From Pseudomonas sp. JQ170C (GTDB lineage Bacteria; Pseudomonadota; Gammaproteobacteria; Pseudomonadales; Pseudomonadaceae), in assembly GCF_035581345.1 (NCBI RefSeq), contig NZ_CP141608.1, positions 1,196,001 through 1,260,000 on the forward strand: DNA of 64,000 nucleotides, in the 5' to 3' direction. Of the stretch, positions 42,531 to 51,413 are shown one piece after another. Position numbers and translations under genes: made by a program. Below the pieces are notes generated by a model. That model did not search any database, was not told the DNA's origin, and was given only the letters and a program-made list of their open reading frames with translations. Within the stretch, counting starts at the first letter, position 1, and each line of letters starts with the position of its first letter.

Positions 42531-43343
42531 TCAGATATGCAGGATGAATTCGCGTACCAGCTTGCTGCCGAAGTAGGCCAGCATCAGCAGGCAGAAGCCG
42601 GCCAGGGTCCAGCGGATTGCCTTGTGGCCGCGCCAGCCCAGGCGGGTACGACCCCACAGCAGCACGCTGAAGACGATCCAGGCCACGCAGGCCAGCAGGG
42701 TTTTATGCACCAGGTGCTGGGCGAACAGGTTGTCCAGGAACAGCCAGCCGGAAATCAGCGACAGCGACAGCAGGGCCCAACCGGTCCAGAGGAAGCCGAA
42801 CAGGAGGCTCTCCATGGTTTGCAGGGGCGGGAAGTTGCGGATCAGGCCCGAGGGGTGCTTGTGCTTGAGCTGGTGATCCTGCACCAGCAGCAGCAAGGCC
42901 TGGAACACGGCAATCGTGAACATTCCGTAGGCCAGGATCGACAGCAGGATATGCGCGAGGATGCCGGTCTCTTCATTGATCAGCGGTACGGTGCCCGATG
43001 GGGCAAACTGCGCGATCAGGGCCGTGGCCATGCCCAGCGGGAACAGCAGCAACAGCAGGTTCTCTACCGGGATGCGCAGGCAGGCCAGCAGGGTCAGAGC
43101 GATGACGGCCGTGGCGATCAGGCTGGCGGCACTGAAGAAGTCCAGGCTCAGGCCCAGGGGCGTCAGCAGCTGCCAGAACAGCGCGGTACCCTGGGCGATG
43201 ACCGCCAGTGCGCCGAGCAGCCCGAGCAGGCGTTTGTCGGCCTTGGCGCCTTGCGCCAGGCGGGAGCCATGATAGAAGGTCGCGGCGGCGTACAGGCAGG
43301 CGGCGATCAGATTGGGAAGCAAGCTGGGTGACAAGGGGAGCAT
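42531..43343 (-). CDS. CcsA-like cytochrome c assembly membrane protein (YpjD)
   Basis: This is a 270-residue protein with about eight hydrophobic segments and the cytochrome c assembly (CcsA) domain. The start MLPLSPSLLPN is preceded by CAGGA. In gammaproteobacteria this gene commonly sits divergent from ffh, as here, and next to a CorC-type gene. Its direct function is not well established. The long region of alternating hydrophobic Leu/Ala helices is complete, with no truncation. Confidence 0.87.
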   Translation of the reverse strand: MLPLSPSLLPNLIAACLYAAATFYHGSRLAQGAKADKRLLGLLGALAVIAQGTALFWQLLTPLGLSLDFFSAASLIATAVIALTLLACLRIPVENLLLLLFPLGMATALIAQFAPSGTVPLINEETGILAHILLSILAYGMFTIAVFQALLLLVQDHQLKHKHPSGLIRNFPPLQTMESLLFGFLWTGWALLSLSLISGWLFLDNLFAQHLVHKTLLACVAWIVFSVLLWGRTRLGWRGHKAIRWTLAGFCLLMLAYFGSKLVREFILHI

Positions 43344-43447
43344 AAGTCCTGTTAGGCAAGCCCGAAAGAGGATGAGTTTGGCATACAACGCGCCTGCCAA
43401 GGAAGACCGCCAGCCGACGTAAGGTGTGCGCTGGCCCGAGTCTTGGT

Positions 43448-43453
43448 TATAAT
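43448..43453 (+). promoter_or_regulatory. -10 box of the probable ffh promoter
   Basis: A perfect TATAAT lies 85 bp upstream of ffh in the divergent gap. No good -35 is seen at 16-18 bp. Confidence 0.4.
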
Positions 43454-43537
43454 CGCCGACCTGCCCCTGCCCAAGGCCCGCCCAAATGCCAGAGGCAGCT
43501 GATAAACCTCGGTTCTGAAGAGCCTGAAAGGATCACC

Positions 43538-44914
43538 ATGTTTGAAAACCTGACCGACCGTCTGTCACAGACGCTGCGCCATGTCACCGGCAAGGCCAAG
43601 CTGACCGAAGACAACATCAAAGACACCCTGCGTGAAGTGCGCATGGCGTTGCTCGAGGCTGACGTCGCCCTGCCGGTGGTCAAGGATTTCGTCAACAAGG
43701 TCAAGGAGCGTGCGGTCGGCACCGAGGTGTCGCGCAGCCTGACCCCGGGCCAGGCGTTCGTGAAGATCGTCCAGGCCGAACTCGAAGGCCTGATGGGCGC
43801 CGCCAACGAAGACCTGGCGCTCAATGCTGCACCGCCGGCCGTGGTCCTGATGGCCGGTCTGCAGGGCGCGGGCAAGACCACTACCGCCGGCAAGCTGGCG
43901 CGCTTCCTCAAGGAGCGCAAGAAGAAGTCGGTGATGGTGGTGTCGGCGGACGTCTACCGTCCGGCGGCCATCAAGCAGCTCGAAACCCTGGCAGGCGACA
44001 TCGGCGTTACCTTCTTCCCGTCCGATATCAGCCAGAAGCCAGTAGCCATCGCTGAAGCGGCCATCCGCGAAGCCAAGCTCAAGTTCATCGACGTCGTCAT
44101 CGTCGACACCGCCGGCCGTCTGCATATCGACGCCGAGATGATGAGCGAGATCAAGGACCTGCACGCTGCGGTCAAGCCGATCGAGACGCTGTTCGTGGTC
44201 GACGCCATGACCGGCCAGGATGCCGCCAACACCGCCAAGGCCTTTGGCGAGGCGCTGCCGCTGACCGGCGTGATCCTGACCAAGGTCGACGGCGACGCCC
44301 GTGGTGGTGCCGCGCTGTCGGTGCGTGCCATCACCGGCAAGCCGATCAAGTTCATCGGTATGGGTGAAAAGAGCGAAGCCCTCGAGCCGTTCCACCCCGA
44401 CCGTATCGCTTCGCGCATCCTGGGCATGGGCGACGTGCTCAGCCTGATCGAGCAGGCCGAACAGACCCTCGACAAGGAAAAGGCCGACAAACTGGCCAAG
44501 AAGCTGAAGAAGGGCAAGGGCTTCGACCTCGAAGACTTCCGTGACCAGCTGCAGCAAATGAAGAATATGGGCGGCCTCGGCGGCTTGATGGACAAGCTGC
44601 CCAGCATCGGTGGGGTCAACCTGGCGCAGATGGGCAGTGCCCAGGGCGCAGCCGAGAAGCAGTTCAAGCAGATGGAAGCGATCATCAACTCCATGACCCC
44701 GGCCGAGCGCCGTGACCCTGAGCTGATCAGTGGTTCGCGCAAGCGCCGTATCGCCATGGGTTCCGGCACCCAGGTGCAGGACATCGGCCGCTTGATCAAG
44801 CAGCACAAGCAGATGCAGAAGATGATGAAGAAGTTTTCTGCCAAAGGCGGCATGGCCAAAATGATGCGCGGCCTGGGCGGCATGATGCCCGGCGGCGGCA
44901 TGCCCAAGCTGTAA
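43538..44914 (+). CDS. ffh: Signal recognition particle protein Ffh
   Basis: This is a 458-residue SRP GTPase that targets membrane proteins. It has an N domain (residues 1-90), a G domain with P-loop GLQGAGKTT (107-115), DTAGR and TKVDGDARGG, and a methionine-rich M domain ending MMRGLGGMMPGGGMPKL. The ATG at 43538 follows AAAGGATC. It is followed by the rpsP operon after a 238-bp structured spacer. Confidence 0.97.
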   Translation: MFENLTDRLSQTLRHVTGKAKLTEDNIKDTLREVRMALLEADVALPVVKDFVNKVKERAVGTEVSRSLTPGQAFVKIVQAELEGLMGAANEDLALNAAPPAVVLMAGLQGAGKTTTAGKLARFLKERKKKSVMVVSADVYRPAAIKQLETLAGDIGVTFFPSDISQKPVAIAEAAIREAKLKFIDVVIVDTAGRLHIDAEMMSEIKDLHAAVKPIETLFVVDAMTGQDAANTAKAFGEALPLTGVILTKVDGDARGGAALSVRAITGKPIKFIGMGEKSEALEPFHPDRIASRILGMGDVLSLIEQAEQTLDKEKADKLAKKLKKGKGFDLEDFRDQLQQMKNMGGLGGLMDKLPSIGGVNLAQMGSAQGAAEKQFKQMEAIINSMTPAERRDPELISGSRKRRIAMGSGTQVQDIGRLIKQHKQMQKMMKKFSAKGGMAKMMRGLGGMMPGGGMPKL

Positions 44915-44926
44915 ACCTATTCAGGA

Positions 44927-45048
44927 CGTTGGCACTTAACAGTGCCGACGACCGGAACCCCGCCCCGGCGGGACCACCGCTGCCTTATATATAAGGCAGT
45001 ACAAACCGCAGATCAGCAGGCAGGCCTTTTTACCGTGCGTAAAAAGGC
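44927..45048. other. Structured ffh-rpsP spacer with four inverted repeats
   Basis: This holds GGCACT/AGTGCC (within 44927-44950), CCCGCC/GGCGGG (44959-44972), a perfect 20-bp palindrome CTGCCTTATATATAAGGCAG (44980-44999) and GCCTTTTTAC/GTAAAAAGGC with a 5-nt loop (45024-45048). One of them may end the ffh transcript, but none has a classical downstream T-run. The rpsP promoter probably follows, with TATGAT at 45117-45122. Confidence 0.55.
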
Positions 45049-45152
45049 ATTTGCAAATGTCCGTGTATTCCTTGAGAATATGCGGCCTTTCGGGCACCCG
45101 TGTGCCCGCTGTGCATTATGATTTGCAGCACCGACTACAGGAACGATGTTCA

Positions 45153-45404
45153 ATGCTAACCATCCGTCTTGCCCGTGGCGGCTCCAAAAAGCGCCCATTT
45201 TACACCCTGACCGTGACTGACTCGCGTAACCCAGTTACCGGTTCGCACATTGAGCAGGTTGGTTTCTTCAACCCTATCGCTCGTGGCCAGGAAGTTCGTC
45301 TGTCCGTTAAGCAAGACCGCGTTGCTCACTGGCTGAGCGTTGGCGCACAGCCATCCGAGCGCGTTGCAAAACTGCTGAAAGATGCTGCCAAGGCTGCTGC
45401 CTGA
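45153..45404 (+). CDS. rpsP: 30S ribosomal protein S16
   Basis: This is an 83-residue small-subunit ribosomal protein with the family start [33 protein letters not shown] precedes the ATG at 45153. It is the first gene of the rpsP-rimM-trmD-rplS operon; rimM follows after 5 bp. Confidence 0.97.
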   Translation: MLTIRLARGGSKKRPFYTLTVTDSRNPVTGSHIEQVGFFNPIARGQEVRLSVKQDRVAHWLSVGAQPSERVAKLLKDAAKAAA

Positions 45405-45409
45405 ACAGT

Positions 45410-45946
45410 ATGAGCGCGACGCCAGAAAAAGCTGATGACTTGATCGTTGTCGGCAAGATTTTTTCGGTTCACGGCGTTCGTGGCGAGGTGAAGGTCTTTT
45501 CCTTTACCGATCCGATTGAAAACCTGTTGGATTACCGCAACTGGACGCTTCGGCACGAAGGGAAGGTAAAACAGGTAGAGCTGGTCAGTGGCCGATCCAC
45601 TCAAAAGGACCTGGTCGCCAAGCTCAAAGGCCTCGATGATCGTGATGAAGCCCGTCTTCTGAGCGGTTATGAGATTTGTATCTCGCGAAGCCTTTTGCCC
45701 AACCTGCCTAGCGACGAGTACTACTGGTACCAGTTGGTAGGTCTGAAAGTCATCAACCAGGACGAACAGCTGTTCGGCAAGGTTGATCACCTGTTGGAGA
45801 CCGGCGCGAACGATGTAATGGTGGTAAAGCCCTGCGCGGGTAGTCTGGATGATCGAGAGCGCCTGTTGCCCTATACAGAGCAATGCGTGTTGAAGATCGA
45901 CCTGGCTGCAGGCGAGATGAGGGTGGAATGGGACGCGGACTTCTAA
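45410..45946 (+). CDS. rimM: 16S rRNA processing protein RimM
   Basis: This is a 178-residue ribosome maturation factor for the 30S head. It has an N-terminal RimM barrel (VVGKIFSVHGVRGEVKVFSFTDP, about residues 14-36) and a PRC-barrel half (YYWYQLVGLKV onwards). It binds S19. The gene lies 5 bp after rpsP and 3 bp before trmD. Confidence 0.96.
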   Translation: MSATPEKADDLIVVGKIFSVHGVRGEVKVFSFTDPIENLLDYRNWTLRHEGKVKQVELVSGRSTQKDLVAKLKGLDDRDEARLLSGYEICISRSLLPNLPSDEYYWYQLVGLKVINQDEQLFGKVDHLLETGANDVMVVKPCAGSLDDRERLLPYTEQCVLKIDLAAGEMRVEWDADF

Positions 45947-45949
45947 GCA

Positions 45950-46702
45950 ATGGCTAGCCTGCGCGTAGACGTCATTACGTTGTTCCCCGAGATGTTCTCG
46001 GCCATCAGTGAGTACGGCATTACCAGCCGTGCGGTAAAGCAGGGGTTGTTGCAACTGACCTGCTGGAACCCACGGGACTACACCACAGATCGTCACCATA
46101 CGGTAGATGATCGGCCTTTTGGCGGTGGTCCAGGCATGGTGATGAAGATCAAACCTCTGGAAGATGCACTGGTTCAGGCCAGGCAGGCAACCGGGGGGAA
46201 GGCGAAGGTGATCTACCTTTCGCCGCAAGGCCGCAAGCTGGATCAGTCGGCGGTCAAAGACCTGGTGAAGCACGAATCGTTGATTCTGATAGCCGGTCGT
46301 TATGAAGGCATCGACGAGCGTTTTATCGAGGCTCATGTCGATGAAGAGTGGTCGATTGGGGACTATGTATTGTCTGGCGGCGAGCTGCCGGCGATGGTCC
46401 TGATTGATGCGGTTACGCGACTGCTGCCCGGAGCTTTAGGGCATGCGGACTCGGCGGAGGAAGACTCCTTTACCGATGGTCTGCTCGATTGCCCGCACTA
46501 CACCCGACCGGAGGTGTATGCGGATCAGCGTGTTCCCGACGTGTTGCTTAGTGGCAACCATGCACACATCCGGCGATGGCGTTTACAGCAGTCCCTTGGG
46601 CGGACCTATGAACGACGCGCCGATCTTCTGGAAAGTCGCTCACTTTCTGGAGAAGAGAAGAAGCTGCTCGAGGAGTACCTCCGAGAGCGGGACGATAGTT
46701 AA
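45950..46702 (+). CDS. trmD: tRNA (guanine37-N1)-methyltransferase
   Basis: This is a 250-residue SPOUT-class methyltransferase that makes m1G37 and prevents +1 frameshifting. It has the knot-region motifs [22 protein letters not shown] and [11 protein letters not shown]. Start and length are standard. It is the third gene of the rpsP operon. Confidence 0.97.
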   Translation: MASLRVDVITLFPEMFSAISEYGITSRAVKQGLLQLTCWNPRDYTTDRHHTVDDRPFGGGPGMVMKIKPLEDALVQARQATGGKAKVIYLSPQGRKLDQSAVKDLVKHESLILIAGRYEGIDERFIEAHVDEEWSIGDYVLSGGELPAMVLIDAVTRLLPGALGHADSAEEDSFTDGLLDCPHYTRPEVYADQRVPDVLLSGNHAHIRRWRLQQSLGRTYERRADLLESRSLSGEEKKLLEEYLRERDDS

Positions 46703-46744
46703 CGTATCGATGGTAGATCCGACGATTTACCTTAGGAGCACAGC

Positions 46745-47095
46745 ATGACCAACAAAATCATTCAGCAGATCGAAGCTGAGCAGATGTCCAAAGAGATCCC
46801 GACCTTTGCCCCGGGCGACACCATCGTCGTTCAGGTGAAAGTGAAGGAAGGCGATCGTTCGCGTCTGCAGGCATTCGAAGGCGTTGTAATCGCCAAGCGT
46901 AACCGTGGCCTGAACAGTGCTTTCACTGTTCGCAAGATCTCCAACGGTGTTGGCGTTGAGCGTACTTTCCAGACCTACAGCCCGCAAATCGACAGCCTGG
47001 CCGTGAAACGTCGTGGTGACGTGCGTAAAGCCAAGCTGTACTACCTGCGCGACCTGTCCGGTAAAGCCGCTCGCATCAAGGAAAAACTGTCCTGA
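46745..47095 (+). CDS. rplS: 50S ribosomal protein L19
   Basis: This is a 116-residue large-subunit protein with the family core [39 protein letters not shown] strong TTAGGAGC site precedes the ATG. It closes the operon, and a terminator follows. Confidence 0.97.
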   Translation: MTNKIIQQIEAEQMSKEIPTFAPGDTIVVQVKVKEGDRSRLQAFEGVVIAKRNRGLNSAFTVRKISNGVGVERTFQTYSPQIDSLAVKRRGDVRKAKLYYLRDLSGKAARIKEKLS

Positions 47096-47129
47096 TGACA
47101 GTTTGACCGGTGGCTACGGCCACCATGCG

Positions 47130-47157
47130 AAAAAAGCAGCCTTCGGGCTGCTTTTTT
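47130..47157 (+). terminator. Terminator of the rpsP-rimM-trmD-rplS operon
   Basis: The perfect 12-bp stem AAAAAAGCAGCC/GGCTGCTTTTTT with a TTCG loop and T-tail. A smaller hairpin, GGTGGC/GCCACC, lies just upstream (47109-47124). Confidence 0.92.
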
Positions 47158-47190
47158 GTTGTCTGCAATTTTGTTTTTGATGTGAAGTTT

Positions 47191-47598
47191 ATGAGCCCCA
47201 GAGAGCAGGAAATCGAACGCCGCACCGAACTGTCGGTGACCCGTGTGACCAAGGCGGTGTTCCCGTCCACCACCAACCACCACAACACCCTGTTCGGCGG
47301 AACCGCCCTGGCCTGGATGGACGAAGTGTCGTTCATCGCCGCCACGCGTTTTTGCCGGTTGCCGTTGGTGACGGTGTCTACCGACCGGATCGACTTCAAG
47401 CACCCGATTGCCGCCGGCTCTATTGTCGAGCTGGTCGGGCGGGTTGCCGCCGTGGGCAACACCAGCCTCAAAGTCGAGGTTGAAGTGTTTGTCGAGAGCA
47501 TGAGCTGCGACAGCCGCGAGAAAGCCATTCATGGCCTGTTCAGCTTTGTCGCCATTGATGAAGACAAGCGCCCAGTGCCGGTATTGCCTGGGTTCTGA
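47191..47598 (+). CDS. Hot-dog acyl-CoA thioesterase
   Basis: This is a 135-residue single hot-dog domain protein of the YciA/BFIT type. It has the family stretch HHNTLFGGTALAWMDEVSFIAA (about residues 30-51) with the conserved Asp, and STDRIDFKHPI. It hydrolyses acyl-CoA; chain preference is unknown. The ATG at 47191 (MSPREQEIE) avoids the upstream extension that reads through the rplS terminator. Confidence 0.85.
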   Translation: MSPREQEIERRTELSVTRVTKAVFPSTTNHHNTLFGGTALAWMDEVSFIAATRFCRLPLVTVSTDRIDFKHPIAAGSIVELVGRVAAVGNTSLKVEVEVFVESMSCDSREKAIHGLFSFVAIDEDKRPVPVLPGF

Positions 47599-47606
47599 CG
47601 TGAGTG

Positions 47607-47678
47607 TGTAGGAGTGGGCTTGCCCCGCGATGCTGTTCTAGCAGTCACATCGCATCGCGGGGTAAGCCCGCTCCTACA
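47607..47678. repeat. REP pair, outward type with 24-nt spacer
   Basis: REP copies at 47607-47630 and 47655-47678 are inverted, each with one base change in the core. The spacer is again 24 nt. The element lies between the convergent thioesterase and antiporter genes. Confidence 0.88.
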
Positions 47679-47682
47679 GGGA

Positions 47683-49485
47683 TCATTCGTTCGTCGGTTC
47701 GATCAACGCCACCACCGTCCATCCCGCCCCGGGCTTGAGTGTGCTGTCAGGCCCGAATACATGCACCCAGCCACTGCTGTCCCGGGCAAACAGCAAGGTC
47801 GCCCGGTCACCGTGCAGAGCCTGATAGTCCTCCCAGCCAAACCCCTCGGTCAGGTGCGTGCTGTACAGCTCGGCACCCTTGGTCAGCAAGTTGGCCAGTT
47901 GGGTATAGGTCAGCGCCTGGCTGCCCAGCACATGCCCGCGGTGTTCGTCACTGGCCCGATGCTTGTCGCTGCGCCTGGCTTCCAGCCCGCTGGCCAAGAC
48001 GAACAGCCGGGCATGGCCAAAGTCATGACGAAAACGTGCGCAAGCCAGCGTATTCAGCTCGCCGGACGGTGAAAGCCCCAGCAAGTGCCCCAACCCGACC
48101 AGGTCCAGGTGGGCGTCGGCATGTTGTGAGGCCGGGTTGCCAAAGTACGTCGGTAACCCCTCCATGCGCGCCGCGCGGATGTTTTCCCAGCTCGAATCGG
48201 TCAGCAGGACCCGGCAATCCAATTGCTGCAGGGCCTTGCCAATGGCGCGGGCCGGCGGGTTGGCACCGACGATCAGAAAGCCGCTGGGCGCAGGTTCCGC
48301 CACCTTCAGCAGGCGCGCCAGCGGTCGTGCCGTAGCGCTTTGCAGCACCACGGTGCCGATGATCACTGCGAAGGTCAGCGGCACCAGCAGCAGGGCACCT
48401 TCGTGGCCGGCTTCATGCAGGCGGATGGCGAAGATCGCCGACACTGCGGCCGCGACGATTCCGCGCGGGGCGATCCAGCTCAGCAGGGCGCGTTCGCGCC
48501 AGTTCAGGTTCGAGCCCCAGGTAGAGAGGGCGACGTTCAGCGGCCGGGCGATCAGCTGGATCACCAGCAGCAGGGCCAGCACCGCCGGCCCAAGGCCAAT
48601 CAGGGCGTTCAGGTCCAGGCGCGCAGCCAGGAGGATGAACAGCCCGGAAATCAGCAGCACGCTCAGGTTCTCCTTGAAGTGCAGGATCTGCCGCACATCC
48701 ACGCCCTTCATGTTGGCCAGCCACATGCCCATGATGGTCACCGCCAGTAACCCGGATTCGTGGGTGACCTGGTTGGAGGCGATGAAGATGCCCAGCACCG
48801 CGGCCAGGGACGCCAGGTTATGCAGGTACTCGGGCAACCATTGCTCGCGCATGACCTGGCCCAGCACCCAGCCGCCAGCAGCGCCAAACGCGCTACCGCA
48901 CAGAATCACACCGGCAAAGGTCATCAGGCTCTGGCTCAGGCCATTGCCGGCAGCGCTGGCGATGATGAAGCTGTACACCACCACCGCCAGAAGGGCGCCG
49001 ATCGGGTCGATGACGATACCTTCCCAGCGCAGGATGTTGGCAATGGTCGATTTGGGCCGCACCACCCGCAACATCGGCACGATCACGGTGGGGCCGGTCA
49101 CCAGGGTCAGGGTGCCGAACAGGGTCGCCAGCATCCAGTCGAAGCCCAGCAGCCAGTGAGTGGCCAGGGTGATGATCAGCCAGGTCGACAGCGCGCCGAG
49201 GGTCACCATGCGGTGTACAACCGAACCGATCTCGCGCCACTGCGACAAGTGCAGGGTGAGGCTGCCTTCAAACAGGATCAGCGCCACCGCCAGCGACACC
49301 AGTGGCATCAACAGGGGGCCGAACATGTGCTGTGGGTCGAGCCAGCCCAGTATCGGGCCTGCCAGGATGCCGCTGAGCAGCAGGAAGAGGATCGCCGGCA
49401 GCTTCAGGCGCCAGGCCAGCCATTGGCAGGCGAGGGCGGCGGCGCCAATGCCACCGAAAGTCAGCAATATCTGTTGTTCGCTCAT
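47683..49485 (-). CDS. Monovalent cation:proton antiporter with C-terminal TrkA-N-like domain
   Basis: This is a 600-residue CPA-family antiporter. About twelve membrane helices fill residues 1-400, with GPTVIVPMLRVVRPKS and WEGIVIDPIGALLAVVVY (the acidic ion-binding position) in the middle. After residue 405 a cytosolic nucleotide-binding-like domain begins (GFLIVGANPPARAIGKAL), followed by a TrkA-C-like tail. It probably exchanges Na+ or K+ for H+. It is divergent from xerD with a 77-bp gap. Confidence 0.86.
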   Translation of the reverse strand: MSEQQILLTFGGIGAAALACQWLAWRLKLPAILFLLLSGILAGPILGWLDPQHMFGPLLMPLVSLAVALILFEGSLTLHLSQWREIGSVVHRMVTLGALSTWLIITLATHWLLGFDWMLATLFGTLTLVTGPTVIVPMLRVVRPKSTIANILRWEGIVIDPIGALLAVVVYSFIIASAAGNGLSQSLMTFAGVILCGSAFGAAGGWVLGQVMREQWLPEYLHNLASLAAVLGIFIASNQVTHESGLLAVTIMGMWLANMKGVDVRQILHFKENLSVLLISGLFILLAARLDLNALIGLGPAVLALLLVIQLIARPLNVALSTWGSNLNWRERALLSWIAPRGIVAAAVSAIFAIRLHEAGHEGALLLVPLTFAVIIGTVVLQSATARPLARLLKVAEPAPSGFLIVGANPPARAIGKALQQLDCRVLLTDSSWENIRAARMEGLPTYFGNPASQHADAHLDLVGLGHLLGLSPSGELNTLACARFRHDFGHARLFVLASGLEARRSDKHRASDEHRGHVLGSQALTYTQLANLLTKGAELYSTHLTEGFGWEDYQALHGDRATLLFARDSSGWVHVFGPDSTLKPGAGWTVVALIEPTNE

Positions 49486-49562
49486 TCGGGCTCCCTATGC
49501 CTGCCATGTTGTGGAAGACTAGCGGCAATTCTTCGTTTATGTCTGCTGCCCACCGAGTTGTC

Positions 49563-50459
49563 ATGCCCGCACTAGAGCATCCCCTGATCGACCAGTTCCT
49601 CGATGCCCTGTGGCTGGAAAAAGGCCTGGCCGACAACACCCGCGAGTCGTATCGCAGCGACCTGGCCTTGTTCAACGGTTGGTTGCACGAGCGCGCCATC
49701 CAGTTACCCGATGCCGGGCGCGACCTGATTCTCGATCACCTGGCCTGGCGCCTGGAGCAGGGCTACAAGCCTCGCTCCACGGCGCGTTTTCTCTCCGGGG
49801 TGCGCGGCTTCTACCGTTATTTGCTGCGCGAGAAGCTGATTGCTGTCGACCCCACCCTGCAGGTCGAAATGCCGCAGCTGGGGCGGCCTTTGCCCAAGTC
49901 GTTGTCCGAGGCCGATGTCGAGGCCCTGCTGCAAGCGCCAGACCTGGGCGAACCAATCGGCCAGCGCGACCGCGCCATGCTTGAGGTGCTGTATGCCTGT
50001 GGCCTGCGGGTGACCGAACTGGTGAGCCTGACCCTGGATCAGGTCAACCTGCGCCAGGGCGTGCTGCGGGTGATGGGCAAGGGCAGCAAGGAACGCCTGG
50101 TGCCGATGGGCGAGGAGGCCGTGGTGTGGCTGGAACGCTACCTGCGCGACGGGCGCAACGACATGCTCGGCGGGCGCCCCAGCGATGTGCTGTTTCCCAG
50201 CCAGCGCGGCGAGCAGATGACCCGCCAGACCTTCTGGCACCGGATCAAGCACCAGGCCCAGGTGGCCGGTATCGATAAAAGCCTGTCGCCGCATACCTTG
50301 CGCCACGCCTTCGCCACCCATCTGCTCAATCACGGTGCCGACTTGCGGGTGGTGCAGATGCTGCTGGGCCATAGCGACCTCTCGACCACGCAGATCTACA
50401 CCCATGTGGCCCGGGCGCGGCTACAGGAACTGCACGCAAAACATCACCCGCGTGGCTGA
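49563..50459 (+). CDS. xerD: Site-specific tyrosine recombinase XerD
   Basis: This 298-residue recombinase resolves chromosome dimers at dif with XerC. It has an N-terminal SAM-like DNA-binding domain (residues 1-100) and a catalytic domain with Arg in GLRVTELV (about 148), His/Arg in HTLRHAFATHLL (about 245-248), His in LGHSDLSTTQIYTHV and the Tyr nucleophile (about 280). The ATG at 49563 gives the family start MPALEHPLIDQF. Confidence 0.95.
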   Translation: MPALEHPLIDQFLDALWLEKGLADNTRESYRSDLALFNGWLHERAIQLPDAGRDLILDHLAWRLEQGYKPRSTARFLSGVRGFYRYLLREKLIAVDPTLQVEMPQLGRPLPKSLSEADVEALLQAPDLGEPIGQRDRAMLEVLYACGLRVTELVSLTLDQVNLRQGVLRVMGKGSKERLVPMGEEAVVWLERYLRDGRNDMLGGRPSDVLFPSQRGEQMTRQTFWHRIKHQAQVAGIDKSLSPHTLRHAFATHLLNHGADLRVVQMLLGHSDLSTTQIYTHVARARLQELHAKHHPRG

Positions 50460-50597
50460 TTGTGCTTGCGTCGCCGGGGGCGCTTGGCGCGGACATGATG
50501 TGGTAGGCTTGACCGGTTTGCATCGAGGCCCGCGCGAACGCCGTTTTTTCAGGACGCGTGTTCCATTTCGGCCCCTTGCCCGCCTTCAGGAGTTCCC

Positions 50598-51332
50598 ATG
50601 CGCGTGACCCAGTTTATCGCCACCGCCGCCCTGGCGTTGGTCAGCACTTTTGCCGCCGCTGCCGACACCGCCGAGCAGACCATCCGCAAGACCTTGCAAT
50701 CGCTTGAGCTGGGTGTTCCGGTCGCCAGTGTTGCCTCAAGCCCGTTGAACGGCCTGTACGAAGTCAAACTCGAAGGCGGCCGTGTACTGTACGCAAGCGC
50801 CGACGGCCAGTTCGTGGTGCAGGGCTATCTGTTCCAGATCCAGGACGGCAAGCCGGTCAACCTGACTGAAAAAGCCGAGCGTCAGGCCATCGCCAAGAGC
50901 ATCAACGCTATTCCAGCTGCCGAGATGGTGGTTTATCCTGCCAAGGGCGAAACCAAATCGCACATCACCGTGTTTACCGACACAACCTGCCCGTACTGCC
51001 ACAAGCTGCACGCCGAAGTTCCTGAGCTCAACCGTCGCGGTATCGAAGTGCGCTACGTAGCCTTCCCGCGCCAGGGCCTCGGCTCCCCGGGCGATGAACA
51101 GTTGCAAGCCGTCTGGTGCTCCAGCGACCGCAAGGCCGCCCTGGACAAAATGATCGACGGCAAGGAAATCAAGGCTGCCAAGTGCGCCAACCCGGTCAGC
51201 AAGCAATTCCAGTTGGGCCAGTCGATTGGTGTCAACGGTACCCCGGCCATCGTCCTTGAGGACGGCCAGGTGATCCCGGGTTATCAACCGGCGCCACAAG
51301 TGGCCAAGCTGGCACTGGCCGGCAATAAATAA
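50598..51332 (+). CDS. dsbC: Thiol:disulfide interchange protein DsbC
   Basis: This is a 244-residue periplasmic disulfide isomerase. It has a signal peptide (about residues 1-21, TFAAA), an N-terminal dimerisation domain and a thioredoxin domain with the active site C131-P-Y-C134. A second cysteine pair lies in QAVWCSS and AAKCANP. GGAG lies about 9 nt before the ATG. The order xerD-dsbC-hom-thrC is the usual one in gammaproteobacteria. Confidence 0.95.
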   Translation: MRVTQFIATAALALVSTFAAAADTAEQTIRKTLQSLELGVPVASVASSPLNGLYEVKLEGGRVLYASADGQFVVQGYLFQIQDGKPVNLTEKAERQAIAKSINAIPAAEMVVYPAKGETKSHITVFTDTTCPYCHKLHAEVPELNRRGIEVRYVAFPRQGLGSPGDEQLQAVWCSSDRKAALDKMIDGKEIKAAKCANPVSKQFQLGQSIGVNGTPAIVLEDGQVIPGYQPAPQVAKLALAGNK

Positions 51333-51343
51333 TTCAACAAGCC

Positions 51344-51371
51344 AGCCGTCACCATGGGGAGACGGCTGTTT
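51344..51371 (+). terminator. Probable weak terminator of dsbC
   Basis: AGCCGTC (51344-51350) and GACGGCT (51361-51367) form a 7-bp stem followed by GTTTTC. Confidence 0.5.
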
Positions 51372-51413
51372 TCACGAACGGCCGAGCGTCGTTCGTTCAA
51401 TGGGGAGTTCACA

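Noticed and set aside
49563..50459. Tyrosine recombinase as a sign of an integrated element
   Set aside because: Sequence and neighbours (dsbC, hom, thrC) identify chromosomal XerD. No att repeats or phage genes are nearby.
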